DNA of 64,000 bases from Arthrobacter_E sp044748305 (lineage in GTDB: Bacteria; Actinomycetota; Actinomycetes; Actinomycetales; Micrococcaceae): NCBI RefSeq assembly GCF_044748305.1, contig NZ_JBIVFT010000001.1, positions 124,001 through 188,000 on the forward strand, written 5' to 3'. Shown in pieces: positions 1 through 7,721 of this stretch. A model generated the notes under the pieces. That model saw only the letters and a program-made list of their open reading frames with translations, did not search any database and was not told the DNA's origin. Position numbers and translations under genes: made by a program. Positions within the stretch are counted from its first letter, which is position 1, and each line of letters starts with the position of its first letter.

Positions 1-2
1 TC

Positions 3-110
3 GAGGCCAACGGCCGCGTGATCCGCGACGGCTCGGATCTGCCCCGCCTCGGCCGCGCCGAGAAGATCATGAAGCTCGCCGTGGCCTTCGGCGTCGCTCC
101 GTCCGTCTGA
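3..110 (+). CDS. 3' end of an unidentified gene (last 35 codons)
   Basis: An open frame enters from the left edge and ends at a TGA. The visible tail is mostly Arg/Lys/Ala-rich and ends AVAFGVAPSV. No domain or motif can be recognised in 35 residues, so no function is given. Codon use (G/C in third positions) matches the neighbours, and the next gene starts 19 nt later on the same strand, so the two may be co-transcribed. Confidence 0.6.
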   Translation, partial: EANGRVIRDGSDLPRLGRAEKIMKLAVAFGVAPSV

Positions 111-129
111 TCAGGGAACTGGCGACGGG

Positions 130-357
130 ATGATCGGCGACTTCTGGGCCACGGCGTCCACGCTCTACAAGACCGTGGTGCTCAGCGCTCTGGGACTCCT
201 GGTGGTGGGTTTCGCTCTGAACATCACCGGTCTGCTGACGCACAACAACGGCCTGGCGCTCGGGGCACTCCCGGTGATCGGCGCCGGATTGCTGCTGCAC
301 ATGGTGGGCATGGTGATCCGCAGCCGCGAGCTCCACAAACGCCGCCAGGGTAAGTAG
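130..357 (+). CDS. Small two-helix membrane protein, unknown function
   Basis: 75 residues. Two hydrophobic segments are visible (about residues 15-35, around VVLSALGLLVVGFAL, and 43-63, around LGALPVIGAGLLLHMVGMVI), followed by a basic tail (RSRELHKRRQGK) that would lie in the cytoplasm. The ATG is 19 nt after the preceding stop; an AGGGA about 12 nt upstream is a weak ribosome site. A long palindrome follows 13 nt after the stop and probably ends the transcript. I do not recognise the family. Confidence 0.6.
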   Translation: MIGDFWATASTLYKTVVLSALGLLVVGFALNITGLLTHNNGLALGALPVIGAGLLLHMVGMVIRSRELHKRRQGK

Positions 358-370
358 CCCTCTACTTTTC

Positions 371-435
371 CCCGCGAGGTGACAGCTGACGCCCCTAAAA
401 CTCGATTTTAGGGGCGTCAGCTGTCACCTCGCGGG
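371..435. repeat. Long perfect palindrome (30-bp arms, 5-nt loop), probable terminator
   Basis: Positions 371-400 and 406-435 are exact reverse complements, with an AAAA/TTTT pair at the tip. There is no T-tract after the stem. The core CGCGARGTRACAGYTGACG is shared with the palindrome at 22315-22381. It separates the small membrane gene from hadA. Confidence 0.85.
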
Positions 436-461
436 TGGGTCCAGCGTTCCCTGGCCGGGGA

Positions 462-467
462 TAGGCT
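462..467 (+). promoter_or_regulatory. -10 box of a leaderless hadA promoter
   Basis: TAGGCT lies 6 nt before the hadA ATG, so transcription should start at or next to the A of the start codon. No Shine-Dalgarno sequence is present. No clear -35 box is visible. Confidence 0.6.
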
Positions 468-473
468 TGTTCC

Positions 474-923
474 ATGAGCATCAATCCCGATCTGCAGGGC
501 CGCAGTTACCCGGCCGCCGAGGTCTACGAGGTGGGCCGCGAGAAGGTCCGTGAGTTCGCCCGCGCGGTCAAGGCCACACATCCGGCACACTTCGACGTCG
601 AGGCGGCCCAGGCGCTCGGCCACACGGACTTGGTGGCACCGCCCACCTTCGCCATCATCGTGGCTCAGCGGGCTGATGCCCAGCTCATCGAAGACCCGGA
701 CTCGGGCATCGATTTCTCCCGCGTGGTCCACGCCGACCAGCGCTTCACCCATCACCGTCCCATCGTGGCCGGCGACCGTCTGGTGGCCGAGCTGCACGTG
801 GACCAAGTCCGCGGCATGGGAGGCGGTGCCATGATCACCACCCGGTCGGAGATCTCCACCGTGGACGGTGAGAAGGTCGCCACCACCACGTCCTCCATTC
901 TGGTCCGCGGAGAGGGACAGTAA
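474..923 (+). CDS. hadA: FAS1-like/MaoC-type dehydratase subunit HadA
   Basis: 149 residues, the usual length of the HadA/UPF0336 family. The conserved block around LVAPPTFAIIVAQRADAQ and the hot-dog segment DQRFTHHRPIVAGDRLVAEL are typical of the non-catalytic partner in an (R)-3-hydroxyacyl dehydratase heterodimer. The catalytic Asp/His pair is in the next gene, whose ATG overlaps this stop by 1 nt (TAATG), so the two are translationally coupled. In mycobacteria HadAB works in FAS-II. In a bacterium that may lack mycolic acids the acyl substrate is uncertain. The ATG is chosen because a -10 box sits 6 nt upstream (leaderless). Confidence 0.85.
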   Translation: MSINPDLQGRSYPAAEVYEVGREKVREFARAVKATHPAHFDVEAAQALGHTDLVAPPTFAIIVAQRADAQLIEDPDSGIDFSRVVHADQRFTHHRPIVAGDRLVAELHVDQVRGMGGGAMITTRSEISTVDGEKVATTTSSILVRGEGQ

Positions 924-1360
924 TGCCTGCACTGAATGAACTTGAAAAGGGCCAGGAGATCGCCCGCCGCGTCATCGACGTGAACCGTGTGGACCTGGTC
1001 AAGTACGCCGGTGCGTCCGGTGACTTCAACCCCATCCACTGGAATGAGGCCTTCGCCCAGGGCGTCGAGCTGCCCGGCGTGATCGCTCACGGCATGTTCA
1101 CCATGGGTGCCGCAGTACAGCTGGTGAGCGACTGGGCAGGTGACCCGGGCGCCGTCGTCGACTATCAGACGCGCTTCACCAAGCCGGTTCTGGTCACGGA
1201 CACCACCGGCACCGAAGCGCCGGGTGCGCAGATCGAGGTGATCGGCGTCGTCGGTGCTCTCGACGAGGAGGCCGGCACCGCCCGCATCGATCTGAACGTC
1301 ACCTTCGACGGCCAGCGTGTGCTCATGAAGGCGCAGGCCGTGGTGAAGCTGAACGCATGA
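923..1360 (+). CDS. hadB: MaoC-type (R)-3-hydroxyacyl dehydratase subunit HadB
   Basis: 145 residues. Carries the hydratase-2 motif SGDFNPIHWNEAFA, with catalytic Asp34 and His39, followed by LPGVIAHGMFTMG, all hallmarks of MaoC dehydratases. It should pair with HadA to give the active hot-dog heterodimer that dehydrates 3-hydroxyacyl thioesters. It overlaps hadA by 1 nt and murB by 4 nt (ATGA), so hadA-hadB-murB form one tight operon. The same order (hadAB upstream of murB and of the tRNA-Trp/secE region) is known in other actinobacteria. Confidence 0.88.
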   Translation: MPALNELEKGQEIARRVIDVNRVDLVKYAGASGDFNPIHWNEAFAQGVELPGVIAHGMFTMGAAVQLVSDWAGDPGAVVDYQTRFTKPVLVTDTTGTEAPGAQIEVIGVVGALDEEAGTARIDLNVTFDGQRVLMKAQAVVKLNA

Positions 1361-2421
1361 GCCAGCCGACTCTGGCCGAGCTGACCACCACCCGGGTGGG
1401 CGGCCCCGCGGGCCGTTACCTGGAGGCCTCCACGGAGGCGGAGATCATCGACGCCGTCCGGGCCGCCGACGCCGCAGGGGAGCAGCTGCTGATCCTGGGC
1501 GGAGGCTCCAACCTCCTGGTGTCCGACGACGGCTATCCGGGCACGGTGCTGCGCATCGCGTCGCAGGGTGTTGACACCTCCTTCGAGGAGAGCTGCGGCG
1601 GTGCCACAGTGACCGTGCAAGCGGGCCACGAATGGGACGACTTCGTGCACCAGTCCGTGCTCCATGCGCATTCGGGAGTGGAGGCGCTCTCCGGGATTCC
1701 CGGGAGCGCCGGTGCCACCCCGGTGCAGAACGTCGGCGCCTATGGTTCGGACGTCTCGCAGACGATTGCGCAGGTCCGCACCTGGGACCGCAGCAGCAAC
1801 GCCGTGAAGACCTTCAGCCTGTCGGAACTGAAATTCGGCTACCGGGACTCGATCCTCAAACGGACCACGGACAACGGCTCGCCGCGCTACGTGGTGCTCA
1901 GCGTGACGTTCCAGCTCCCGCTGGGGCGGATGAGCGCCCCGATCCGCTACGCCGAGCTCGCCCGGACTCTGGGGGTTGAGGTGGGTGAGCGTGCTTACGC
2001 TCTCGACGTCCGCAACGCCGTTCTGGAACTGCGTAAGGGCAAGGGCATGGTGTTGGATGCCGGGGATCACGACACCTGGTCCACCGGGTCCTTCTTCACC
2101 AATCCCGTGATCCCGGAGACGGAAGCCGTTCGGCTGCCCGACACCGCTCCCCGGTACCCTGCAGGGGAGGGGTTTGTGAAGCTTTCCGCGGCATGGCTCA
2201 TCGACAATGCCGGTTTCCCCAAGGGCTACGGTCTGGCTGAGGACTCAGTGAGCGGTGGACGGGCGTCCCTGTCCACCAAGCACACCCTGGCGCTGACCAA
2301 CCGTGGCAGTGCGAGCGCCCAGGATCTCCTGGCCCTGGCGCGTGAGGTGCGCGCTGGCGTGCAGGCGAGGTTCGGCGTCGAGCTCCACAATGAGCCGTTG
2401 CTGATCGGCGTGGAACTCTGA
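1357..2421 (+). CDS. murB: UDP-N-acetylmuramate dehydrogenase MurB
   Basis: 354 residues. Reduces UDP-GlcNAc-enolpyruvate to UDP-MurNAc with NADPH and FAD, the second committed step of peptidoglycan synthesis, in the cytoplasm. FAD-binding motifs ILGGGSNLLVSDDGY (about 47-60) and GIPGSAGATPVQNVGAYG (113-130) are present. The catalytic set is visible: Arg163 in FGYRDS, Ser245 in SFFTNP and Glu347 in HNEPLLIG. The length and the inserted FGYRDS loop match type I (E. coli-like) MurB. It is the last gene of the hadAB operon. Confidence 0.95.
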   Translation: MSQPTLAELTTTRVGGPAGRYLEASTEAEIIDAVRAADAAGEQLLILGGGSNLLVSDDGYPGTVLRIASQGVDTSFEESCGGATVTVQAGHEWDDFVHQSVLHAHSGVEALSGIPGSAGATPVQNVGAYGSDVSQTIAQVRTWDRSSNAVKTFSLSELKFGYRDSILKRTTDNGSPRYVVLSVTFQLPLGRMSAPIRYAELARTLGVEVGERAYALDVRNAVLELRKGKGMVLDAGDHDTWSTGSFFTNPVIPETEAVRLPDTAPRYPAGEGFVKLSAAWLIDNAGFPKGYGLAEDSVSGGRASLSTKHTLALTNRGSASAQDLLALAREVRAGVQARFGVELHNEPLLIGVEL

Positions 2422-2446
2422 TCCCATGGCATCGGCTGTCCCCACC

Positions 2447-2479
2447 GGTGCCCTTGACTCGTCCCTCGTCCGGGGCACC
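2447..2479. terminator. Weak stem-loop between convergent murB and the 2521 gene
   Basis: GGTGCCC (2447-2453) pairs with GGGCACC (2473-2479) across a 19-nt loop. There is no T-tract. Its position between two converging genes suggests a bidirectional terminator. Confidence 0.35.
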
Positions 2480-2520
2480 TCGGCGGGATGAGCCCTCCGT
2501 GGCTGTCGATGACGAGCGGG

Positions 2521-2997
2521 TCAGGATTCCGGCTCATCCAGGGAACAGGCCCGGCTGAAGAGTAGGTAACTCAGTGCGGAGGCGCAGGCTCCGGTGAGGA
2601 ACACCTGGCTGAAGGCGAGAGTCTGGGAGGTCGGGCCGCCTGTGAGGAAAAGCCCGATCACGGAGAAGCCGATGGCGCCCAGCAACATCATGAGCGCGCC
2701 GAAGTAGAAGCTGCGCACCATGACGGGCAACTCATTGCTCAGAGACAACTGCCATCGGGCGGATCGTGGCTTGTCCAAGGGCTGAGTGAAGACGGCGCAC
2801 GCCAGGAGCACAATGGACACGGCCGCAGAGAAGGAACCCACCACCTGGACACGTTGCAAGGTGGCGGAGACGTGCAGGCCGGAGGTGATGGCCACGACCA
2901 AAGCCGCTCCCATGCCGAGCAGGGCAAGGAACCAGCCGGGCACGGCCAGGCTACGGCTCAGCAGGCGCATGTTCGGCCAGAGTTCTCCCAGGGTCAC
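2521..2997 (-). CDS. Four-helix membrane protein, unknown function
   Basis: 158 residues with four hydrophobic stretches: about 17-38 (VPGWFLALLGMGAALVVAI), 50-70, 95-118 and 127-147. No recognisable motif or catalytic residue. The GTG start is preferred because TAAGGT, a good -10 box, lies 6 nt upstream with no Shine-Dalgarno, the same leaderless layout as several other genes here. It faces away from the winged-helix gene at 3370, with the 54-bp tandem repeat filling the space between them. Confidence 0.6.
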   Translation of the reverse strand: MTLGELWPNMRLLSRSLAVPGWFLALLGMGAALVVAITSGLHVSATLQRVQVVGSFSAAVSIVLLACAVFTQPLDKPRSARWQLSLSNELPVMVRSFYFGALMMLLGAIGFSVIGLFLTGGPTSQTLAFSQVFLTGACASALSYLLFSRACSLDEPES

Positions 2998-3003
2998 ACT
3001 TAC

Positions 3004-3009
3004 ACCTTA
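3004..3009 (-). promoter_or_regulatory. -10 box of a leaderless promoter for the 2521-2997 gene
   Basis: On the minus strand the hexamer reads TAAGGT and is separated from the GTG by 6 nt. It lies at the left edge of the tandem repeat. Confidence 0.5.
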
Positions 3010-3010
3010 G

Positions 3011-3356
3011 TCGGGCGGCGTCGGGCCGGGCCCTCGCCCACTACCGCTGCGTGGGCTCCCTGTCCCGACTCCCTCGGGCCGGGCCCTCGCCCACTACCGC
3101 TGCGTGGGCTCNNNNNNNNNNNNNNNNNNNNNNNNNNNNNNNNNNNNNNNNNNNNNNNNNNNNNNNNNNNNNNNNNNNNNNNNNNNNNNNNNNNNNNNNN
3201 NNNNNNNNNTCCCTGTCCCGACTCCGTCGGGCCGGGGCCCTCGCCCACTACCGCTGCGTGGGCTCCCTGTCCCGACTCCGTCGGGCCGGGGCCCTCGCCC
3301 ACTACCGCTGCGTGGGCTCCCTGTCCCGACTCCGTCGGGCCGGGGCCCTCGCCCAC
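3011..3356. repeat. 54-bp tandem repeat array (VNTR), interrupted by a sequencing gap
   Basis: To the right of the gap, copies start at 3210, 3264 and 3318, an exact 54-bp period. To the left, one copy at 3057 is 53 bp long, preceded by a partial, diverged copy. Each unit contains two small inverted repeats: CCCGAC-tcc-GTCGGG, and GCCCAC/GTGGGC around a 9-nt loop. The unit has no stop codon in several frames, which creates spurious open frames on both strands. The array fills the space between two divergent leaderless promoters. Confidence 0.9.
3112..3209. other. Assembly gap (98 N) inside the tandem repeat
   Basis: A run of N with repeat copies on both sides. The true number of repeat units is therefore unknown, and the gap length may not be real. 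Confidence 0.99.
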
Positions 3357-3362
3357 TACGCT
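3357..3362 (+). promoter_or_regulatory. -10 box of a leaderless promoter for the 3370 gene
   Basis: TACGCT lies 7 nt before the ATG. The matching place in each repeat unit reads TACCGCT, one base longer, so the promoter looks like the terminal, undamaged version of the repeat. Confidence 0.5.
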
Positions 3363-3369
3363 TAGGGCC

Positions 3370-4533
3370 ATGGGTCAGACCTTGCGTCCTCGCGATATCG
3401 CTCGTCTCCGTTTGCACAGCCATGGACTGCTGCCGGGGGCGGACGGATTTCCACGGCCCGGCTTCGAGGACCCCGAGGACGTTGTCCGCTGGATGACCGC
3501 GATGCAGGGACAGGACTGGTACTCGGTTCCGTGGTCGCTCGGTGCACGTCTGGTCTTCGGCGCGGACAGCCCGGCGCAGGCGCGAAGTGCTTCCGCGGCG
3601 GCCGTCCGGCAGGCCTTTCAAGACGGCCGCATCGTTCGCTCCTGGCCGATGCGCGGCACACTCCACACACTCCTGCCGGAAGATCTCGCTCTCTTCCATT
3701 CACTGACCTCAGACCGGCTCATCTCCTCCATGGCGGCCCGGCACCGCGAACTCGCGATCACTGCAGCGGACGGGGAGAAGGCCCGCGATGCGGTGCATGG
3801 CACCCTGCGTGGTGGCGGCCGGGCGACGAGGGCGGAACTGTTCGCCGCGTTGGAGGACGCGAAGCAGGGAACCAGAACCCAACGCGGTGCCCATCTGCTG
3901 TTGCTCCTCTCGGTCACGGGAACCTTGGTCCAAGGCCCAGTCGGGGAGAAGGAGCACCTTTTCGTCCTCCAGGACGAGTGGATCGGGGACCGCCGTCGTG
4001 AGCTTTCGCCGGAAGCCGCCCTGGACGAACTTCTGGAACGCTATGTCCGTAGCCACGGCCCGGCAACCCTCCGTGACTTCGCCTGGTGGACCGGCCTGAC
4101 GCTCACAGCATGCCGTGCCGCGCAAGGGCGGCTCGGAGCACGTCTGAGGGAATACGAATCACCGTTTCACGGCGACGGGCTGCTACTCAGTTCCGAGACG
4201 GCGGACTGGCTGGAGCGACGGAACGGTGAGGCTCTGCCGGGGGCACGGTCCTTTCACCTATTGGCCGGCTTCGACGAGTACATTCTCGGCTACACGGACC
4301 GCAGCGCTGTTCTGGCCCCAGAGCATTTCGACCTCATCGTGCCCGGAGGAAACGGCATGTTCAAGCGCACCACCATGAGCGGGGGCATCACCGATGGCAC
4401 CTGGTCCACCGATTCTCGTGGCACGGTCGTGCTACAGCCTTTCGAGGTGAATGGCACGCACCCGACCCCGCACCGTTCCAGCAGCAAGTGGTCCAGAGCC
4501 TACGAGCGGTTCGTCGACGCTCAGCGAATGTAA
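3370..4533 (+). CDS. Winged-helix AlkZ/YcaQ-like protein (HTH_42 family)
   Basis: 387 residues, the usual size of this family. Family landmarks are visible: the Gln motif AMQGQDWY near residues 44-51 (Gln46, Gln48), RIVRSWPMRGTLHTL near 95, and the C-terminal block LLAGFDEYILGYTDRSAVL. AlkZ is a DNA glycosylase that unhooks interstrand crosslinks using a Q-x-Q motif; most members are uncharacterised. The Q-G-Q arrangement fits a glycosylase, but this is inference. The start is the first ATG after the repeat, next to a -10 box. The long upstream open frame through the repeat is not coding. Its 3' end overlaps the converging lipoprotein gene by 13 nt. Confidence 0.78.
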   Translation: MGQTLRPRDIARLRLHSHGLLPGADGFPRPGFEDPEDVVRWMTAMQGQDWYSVPWSLGARLVFGADSPAQARSASAAAVRQAFQDGRIVRSWPMRGTLHTLLPEDLALFHSLTSDRLISSMAARHRELAITAADGEKARDAVHGTLRGGGRATRAELFAALEDAKQGTRTQRGAHLLLLLSVTGTLVQGPVGEKEHLFVLQDEWIGDRRRELSPEAALDELLERYVRSHGPATLRDFAWWTGLTLTACRAAQGRLGARLREYESPFHGDGLLLSSETADWLERRNGEALPGARSFHLLAGFDEYILGYTDRSAVLAPEHFDLIVPGGNGMFKRTTMSGGITDGTWSTDSRGTVVLQPFEVNGTHPTPHRSSSKWSRAYERFVDAQRM

Positions 4534-5162
4534 CTGTTCCTTATTCCCGTATCGGAGTCCGGGGAGGTCACTCCTGAGGACCAGTTGACGGTGTTGTCGT
4601 TCCCGCTGACCCGCAAAGCCCCCAGTTTTCCGCTGAGGACCACGCCGTTGTGGGCACCAGCGATGGAGAGATCCTGGACGTCGTGGGCATTGAAAGAGCC
4701 TCGGTCACCGCCGAGGCTGGCTTTGCCCGCCTTGGCGCTGAGCACCACGGTGGTGTCCGCGCCGGAGACCGTGAGTTCGGCGATCTCGTCAGCGTTCAGG
4801 CTCACCGTGGCGGCGGTCGTCTCGACTGATCCCCACTTCTTGCCGATGATCGCGGCCCCAGCGCCGGTCACCGAGAGCTTCTTCGCCGAATCGATGTTCG
4901 CATGGACGTTCGCCCCGGTGATGCTGACCGTGCCGCAATCACCGGTGATGACCGCAGAGGCGTCCGCGGCGGTGACCGCGACGTTCTCGCCGGGGGCGCA
5001 GTTGCCGTCCGTGGTGATCTCGCGGACGCCTCCCGCTGCGGATTCCGTCGTGGGGCTGGCCGTCCCGGACGGCTGCGCCGCAGGAACAGAACAGCCGGCC
5101 AGCGCGAAGCCCACGAGCAGGGTTGCGGCCGCGGTGAGATGGCGCGATGTGGTCAGTGTCAT
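4521..5162 (-). CDS. DUF3060 lipoprotein
   Basis: 213 residues. The N-terminus has a basic start, a hydrophobic stretch and the lipobox LAGC (TLLVGFALAGC), so the mature protein should be lipid-anchored outside the membrane. The rest is a regular series of short beta segments rich in Val/Ala/Gly/Asp (for example AELTVSGADTTVVLSAKAG), the right-handed repeat pattern of DUF3060, which is common in actinobacteria and has no known function. The ATG at 5162 has an AAGGGG ribosome site 5-10 nt upstream; a more upstream in-frame start lacks one. Confidence 0.75.
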   Translation of the reverse strand: MTLTTSRHLTAAATLLVGFALAGCSVPAAQPSGTASPTTESAAGGVREITTDGNCAPGENVAVTAADASAVITGDCGTVSITGANVHANIDSAKKLSVTGAGAAIIGKKWGSVETTAATVSLNADEIAELTVSGADTTVVLSAKAGKASLGGDRGSFNAHDVQDLSIAGAHNGVVLSGKLGALRVSGNDNTVNWSSGVTSPDSDTGIRNSYIR

Positions 5163-5246
5163 GGCATTCCCCTTGCCGTTGAGTGATGACACACCGATCC
5201 TAGCCGGGCTGCCCGCACCATCCGCTTCCCGGTGGAGGTTTGCCCT

Positions 5247-6392
5247 TCAGACCCCCATACGATCCAGGGCTGCCCGCAGGCGCTCCACAGTGCCGTCGAC
5301 ATCGCCGAGCTTGTCCAGGCCGAACAAACCCATGCGGAAGGTGGAGAAGGTGTCCGGCTCACCGCAGTGCAGCGGGACACCGGCGGCGATCTGCAGACCT
5401 TCCTCCTTGAACCGGGCACCGCTGCGCAGGCCCGGATCATCCGTGTGGACCACGACGACGCTCGGCGCAGCGAAGTCCGCTCCGGCGACCGAAGGCAGGC
5501 CGCGTTCCTCCAACAGCTCACGGACCCGGCGCCCAAGCTCGATCTGAGCGGCGCGCAAGGCCTCGAAACCGCGTTCCCGGGTCTCCGTCATCTGCACCAG
5601 ATTGCGCACGATCGTGTCCGTGGGCATGGTCGCGTGGTAGGCGGCGCGGCCCTCACGGTAGGCCTCGGAAATGGACAACCAGGTCCGCAGATCGGCGGCG
5701 AAGCTGCTTGACGCACGGGACTCCACGATCTCCAGGGCAGTGCTGTTCAGCATGACGTAACCGACGCCGGGGGAGCCGCTCCAGCCCTTCTGCGGCGCAC
5801 TGAGCAGCACGTCGACGCCCAGCGACTTCATGTCCACCAGCATCGCTCCCGAGGCGATGCAGTCGAGCACCAGGACGCCTCCGACGTCGTGCACCGCGTC
5901 AGCGAGCGAACGCACATAGTCATCGGGAAGGATCATGCCCGCGGCCGTCTCGACATGAGGAGCGAACACCACGGCGGGACGTTCGGTCCGAATGGCAGCG
6001 ACCACCTCGTCGAGAGGAGCAGGGTTCCACGCCGCCTGATGTTCCTGGCTCTCCGGCTGCGCGGCGCAGACGGTGACGCTTTCGGCGATGGAACCGGCTT
6101 CCAGGATCTGGGACCAGCGGTAGGAGAAGAGCCCATTCCTCACCACCAGGGCATGACGGTCTGCGGCGAAGTGCCGGGCGACGGACTCCATGGCATAGCT
6201 GCCGCCCCCGTTGACGATGGCCACGCTGTCCGCGCTGTACGCCGTGCGCAGAATCTCCAGGGTCTGCTGCATCGCGGAAACGAAACGCGCGGACATATGG
6301 TTCAGGGAGCGGTCGGTGAAGACCACCGAGTATTCCAGAAGCCCGTCCGGATCGACATCGGGGCGGGGCAGCTCAGGCGTGGGAAGGTCCAT
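5247..6392 (-). CDS. Class V PLP aminotransferase (alanine-glyoxylate/serine-pyruvate type)
   Basis: 381 residues. Fold-type I PLP enzyme: the cofactor Asp is in GGVLVLDCIASGAM and the Schiff-base Lys in LLSAPQKGWSGSPGVGYVML. The overall order resembles alanine-glyoxylate or serine-pyruvate aminotransferases, and the N-terminal VVFTDRSLNHMSARF replaces the usual PGP loop, so the substrate is uncertain. The ATG at 6392 is preferred over an upstream in-frame ATG because a GGAG precedes it and family similarity begins there. It runs in the same direction as asd but is separated from it by a strong terminator. Confidence 0.75.
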   Translation of the reverse strand: MDLPTPELPRPDVDPDGLLEYSVVFTDRSLNHMSARFVSAMQQTLEILRTAYSADSVAIVNGGGSYAMESVARHFAADRHALVVRNGLFSYRWSQILEAGSIAESVTVCAAQPESQEHQAAWNPAPLDEVVAAIRTERPAVVFAPHVETAAGMILPDDYVRSLADAVHDVGGVLVLDCIASGAMLVDMKSLGVDVLLSAPQKGWSGSPGVGYVMLNSTALEIVESRASSSFAADLRTWLSISEAYREGRAAYHATMPTDTIVRNLVQMTETRERGFEALRAAQIELGRRVRELLEERGLPSVAGADFAAPSVVVVHTDDPGLRSGARFKEEGLQIAAGVPLHCGEPDTFSTFRMGLFGLDKLGDVDGTVERLRAALDRMGV

Positions 6393-6465
6393 GTCTCCAT
6401 GGTGGCATGCCGGGCCCGACCGGGACATCACGACGGCCGCCATGTGGATACCGTGACGCACGCAA

Positions 6466-6503
6466 AGAAGGGGTGGAGATCCGTCCGGAGCTCCACCCCT
6501 TCT
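6466..6503 (-). terminator. Terminator of asd
   Basis: A 13-bp perfect stem, AGAAGGGGTGGAG (6466-6478) with its complement at 6491-6503, around a 12-nt loop, 15 nt beyond the asd stop. Confidence 0.75.
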
Positions 6504-6518
6504 CCTGCGTCTGACGGT

Positions 6519-7649
6519 TCAGAGCCGTCCGGTGGCGATGTTCACCATGCGCCGCAAGGGCTCTGCGGCCCCCCAGAGGAGCTGATCCCCCACCGTGAAG
6601 GCGCTGATGTACTCCGGGCCCATCTCCATCTTGCGGATACGGCCCACGGGGATGTTCAAGGTTCCCGAAGCGGCGACGGGGGTGAGGTCGTTCATGGACG
6701 CCTCCTTGACGTTGGGCACCACGGTGGCCCATTCGTTGTCGGTGTCGATGATCTTCTCGATCTCGGCGACGGAGAGGTCCTCGCGGAGCTTCAGGGTGAG
6801 CGCCTGGGAGTGGGAGCGCATGGCGCCGATGCGCACGCACAGGCCGTCCATGATGATGTGATCCTCGCCTGCGGTGCCGAGGATCTTGTTGGTCTCCACC
6901 CCGGCCTTCCACTCCTCACGGCTCTGGCCGTTGCCGAGGTCGGAGTCGATCCAGGGGATCAGGGAACCGGCCAGCGGCACACCGAACTGAGCCGCGTCCA
7001 CACCGTCGCGCTGGTGGGCGAGCACCTTGCGGTCGATCTCCAGGATGGCCGAAGCGGGGTCGGACAGCTCGCTGCTGACCTCGGCGTTCAGGGTGCCGAA
7101 CTGGTTCAGCAGCTCGCGCATGTGGCGGGCGCCGCCGCCGGAAGCGGCCTGGTAGGTCATGGAGGTGCCCCACTCGACCAGGCCGTTCTTGAACAGGCCG
7201 CCCAGGCCCATGAGCATGCAGGACACGGTGCAGTTGCCGCCGATGAAGTCCTTCACGCCGGAAGCCAGGCCGCGGTCGATCACGTCGCGGTTGATCGGGT
7301 CCAGGACGATGATCGAGTCGTCTTGCATACGGAGTGTGGACGCCGCGTCGATCCAGAGGCCGTCCCAGCCGCGCGAGCGGAGTTCACCGTGGACCTGCTT
7401 GGTGTAGTCGCCGCCCTGGGCGGTGACGATGATGGGCAGCTTCGCCAGAGCCTCAATGTCGAAGGCGTCCTCCAGCTTGCCGGCGCCGTCGGCGAACGAC
7501 GGCGCGGCACCTCCTGCATTGGAGGTGGAGAAGAACACGGGATTGATGCTGGCAAAGTCGTTCTCTTCCTGCATGCGGTGCATGAGGACGGAGCCGACCA
7601 TGCCACGCCACCCGACAAAGCCAACGGAGGGCACGGCTGCTGAAGTCAT
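6519..7649 (-). CDS. asd: Aspartate-semialdehyde dehydrogenase
   Basis: 376 residues. Reduces aspartyl phosphate to aspartate semialdehyde with NADPH, feeding lysine, threonine, methionine and diaminopimelate. The N-terminal NADP loop reads VGFVGWRGMVGSVLM. The catalytic Cys140 is in FIGGNCTVS, Gln167 in TYQAASGGG and His280 in GAMRSHSQA. These are the signatures of the E. coli/Vibrio-type enzyme rather than the GATGxVG type of most actinobacteria. The start is supported by TAAAAT 6 nt upstream (leaderless). It is transcribed alone. Confidence 0.95.
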   Translation of the reverse strand: MTSAAVPSVGFVGWRGMVGSVLMHRMQEENDFASINPVFFSTSNAGGAAPSFADGAGKLEDAFDIEALAKLPIIVTAQGGDYTKQVHGELRSRGWDGLWIDAASTLRMQDDSIIVLDPINRDVIDRGLASGVKDFIGGNCTVSCMLMGLGGLFKNGLVEWGTSMTYQAASGGGARHMRELLNQFGTLNAEVSSELSDPASAILEIDRKVLAHQRDGVDAAQFGVPLAGSLIPWIDSDLGNGQSREEWKAGVETNKILGTAGEDHIIMDGLCVRIGAMRSHSQALTLKLREDLSVAEIEKIIDTDNEWATVVPNVKEASMNDLTPVAASGTLNIPVGRIRKMEMGPEYISAFTVGDQLLWGAAEPLRRMVNIATGRL

Positions 7650-7655
7650 GACCCG

Positions 7656-7661
7656 ATTTTA
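7656..7661 (-). promoter_or_regulatory. -10 box of a leaderless asd promoter
   Basis: Minus-strand TAAAAT, five of six matches to TATAAT, ends 6 nt before the ATG. There is no ribosome-binding site. Confidence 0.7.
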
Positions 7662-7721
7662 CGCAGGTACACCGACATGTTTCCGCCGGTTACGTCACAG
7701 CGACGACCCCGGCTGGCGAGC

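Noticed and set aside
3011..3356. Possible CRISPR array
   Set aside because: The units are direct, contiguous 54-bp copies without unique spacers, and there are no cas genes.
2854..3369. N-terminal extension of the AlkZ-like gene through the tandem repeat
   Set aside because: The repeat has no stop codon in this frame, so the frame is open by chance; the family similarity and promoter both place the start at 3370.
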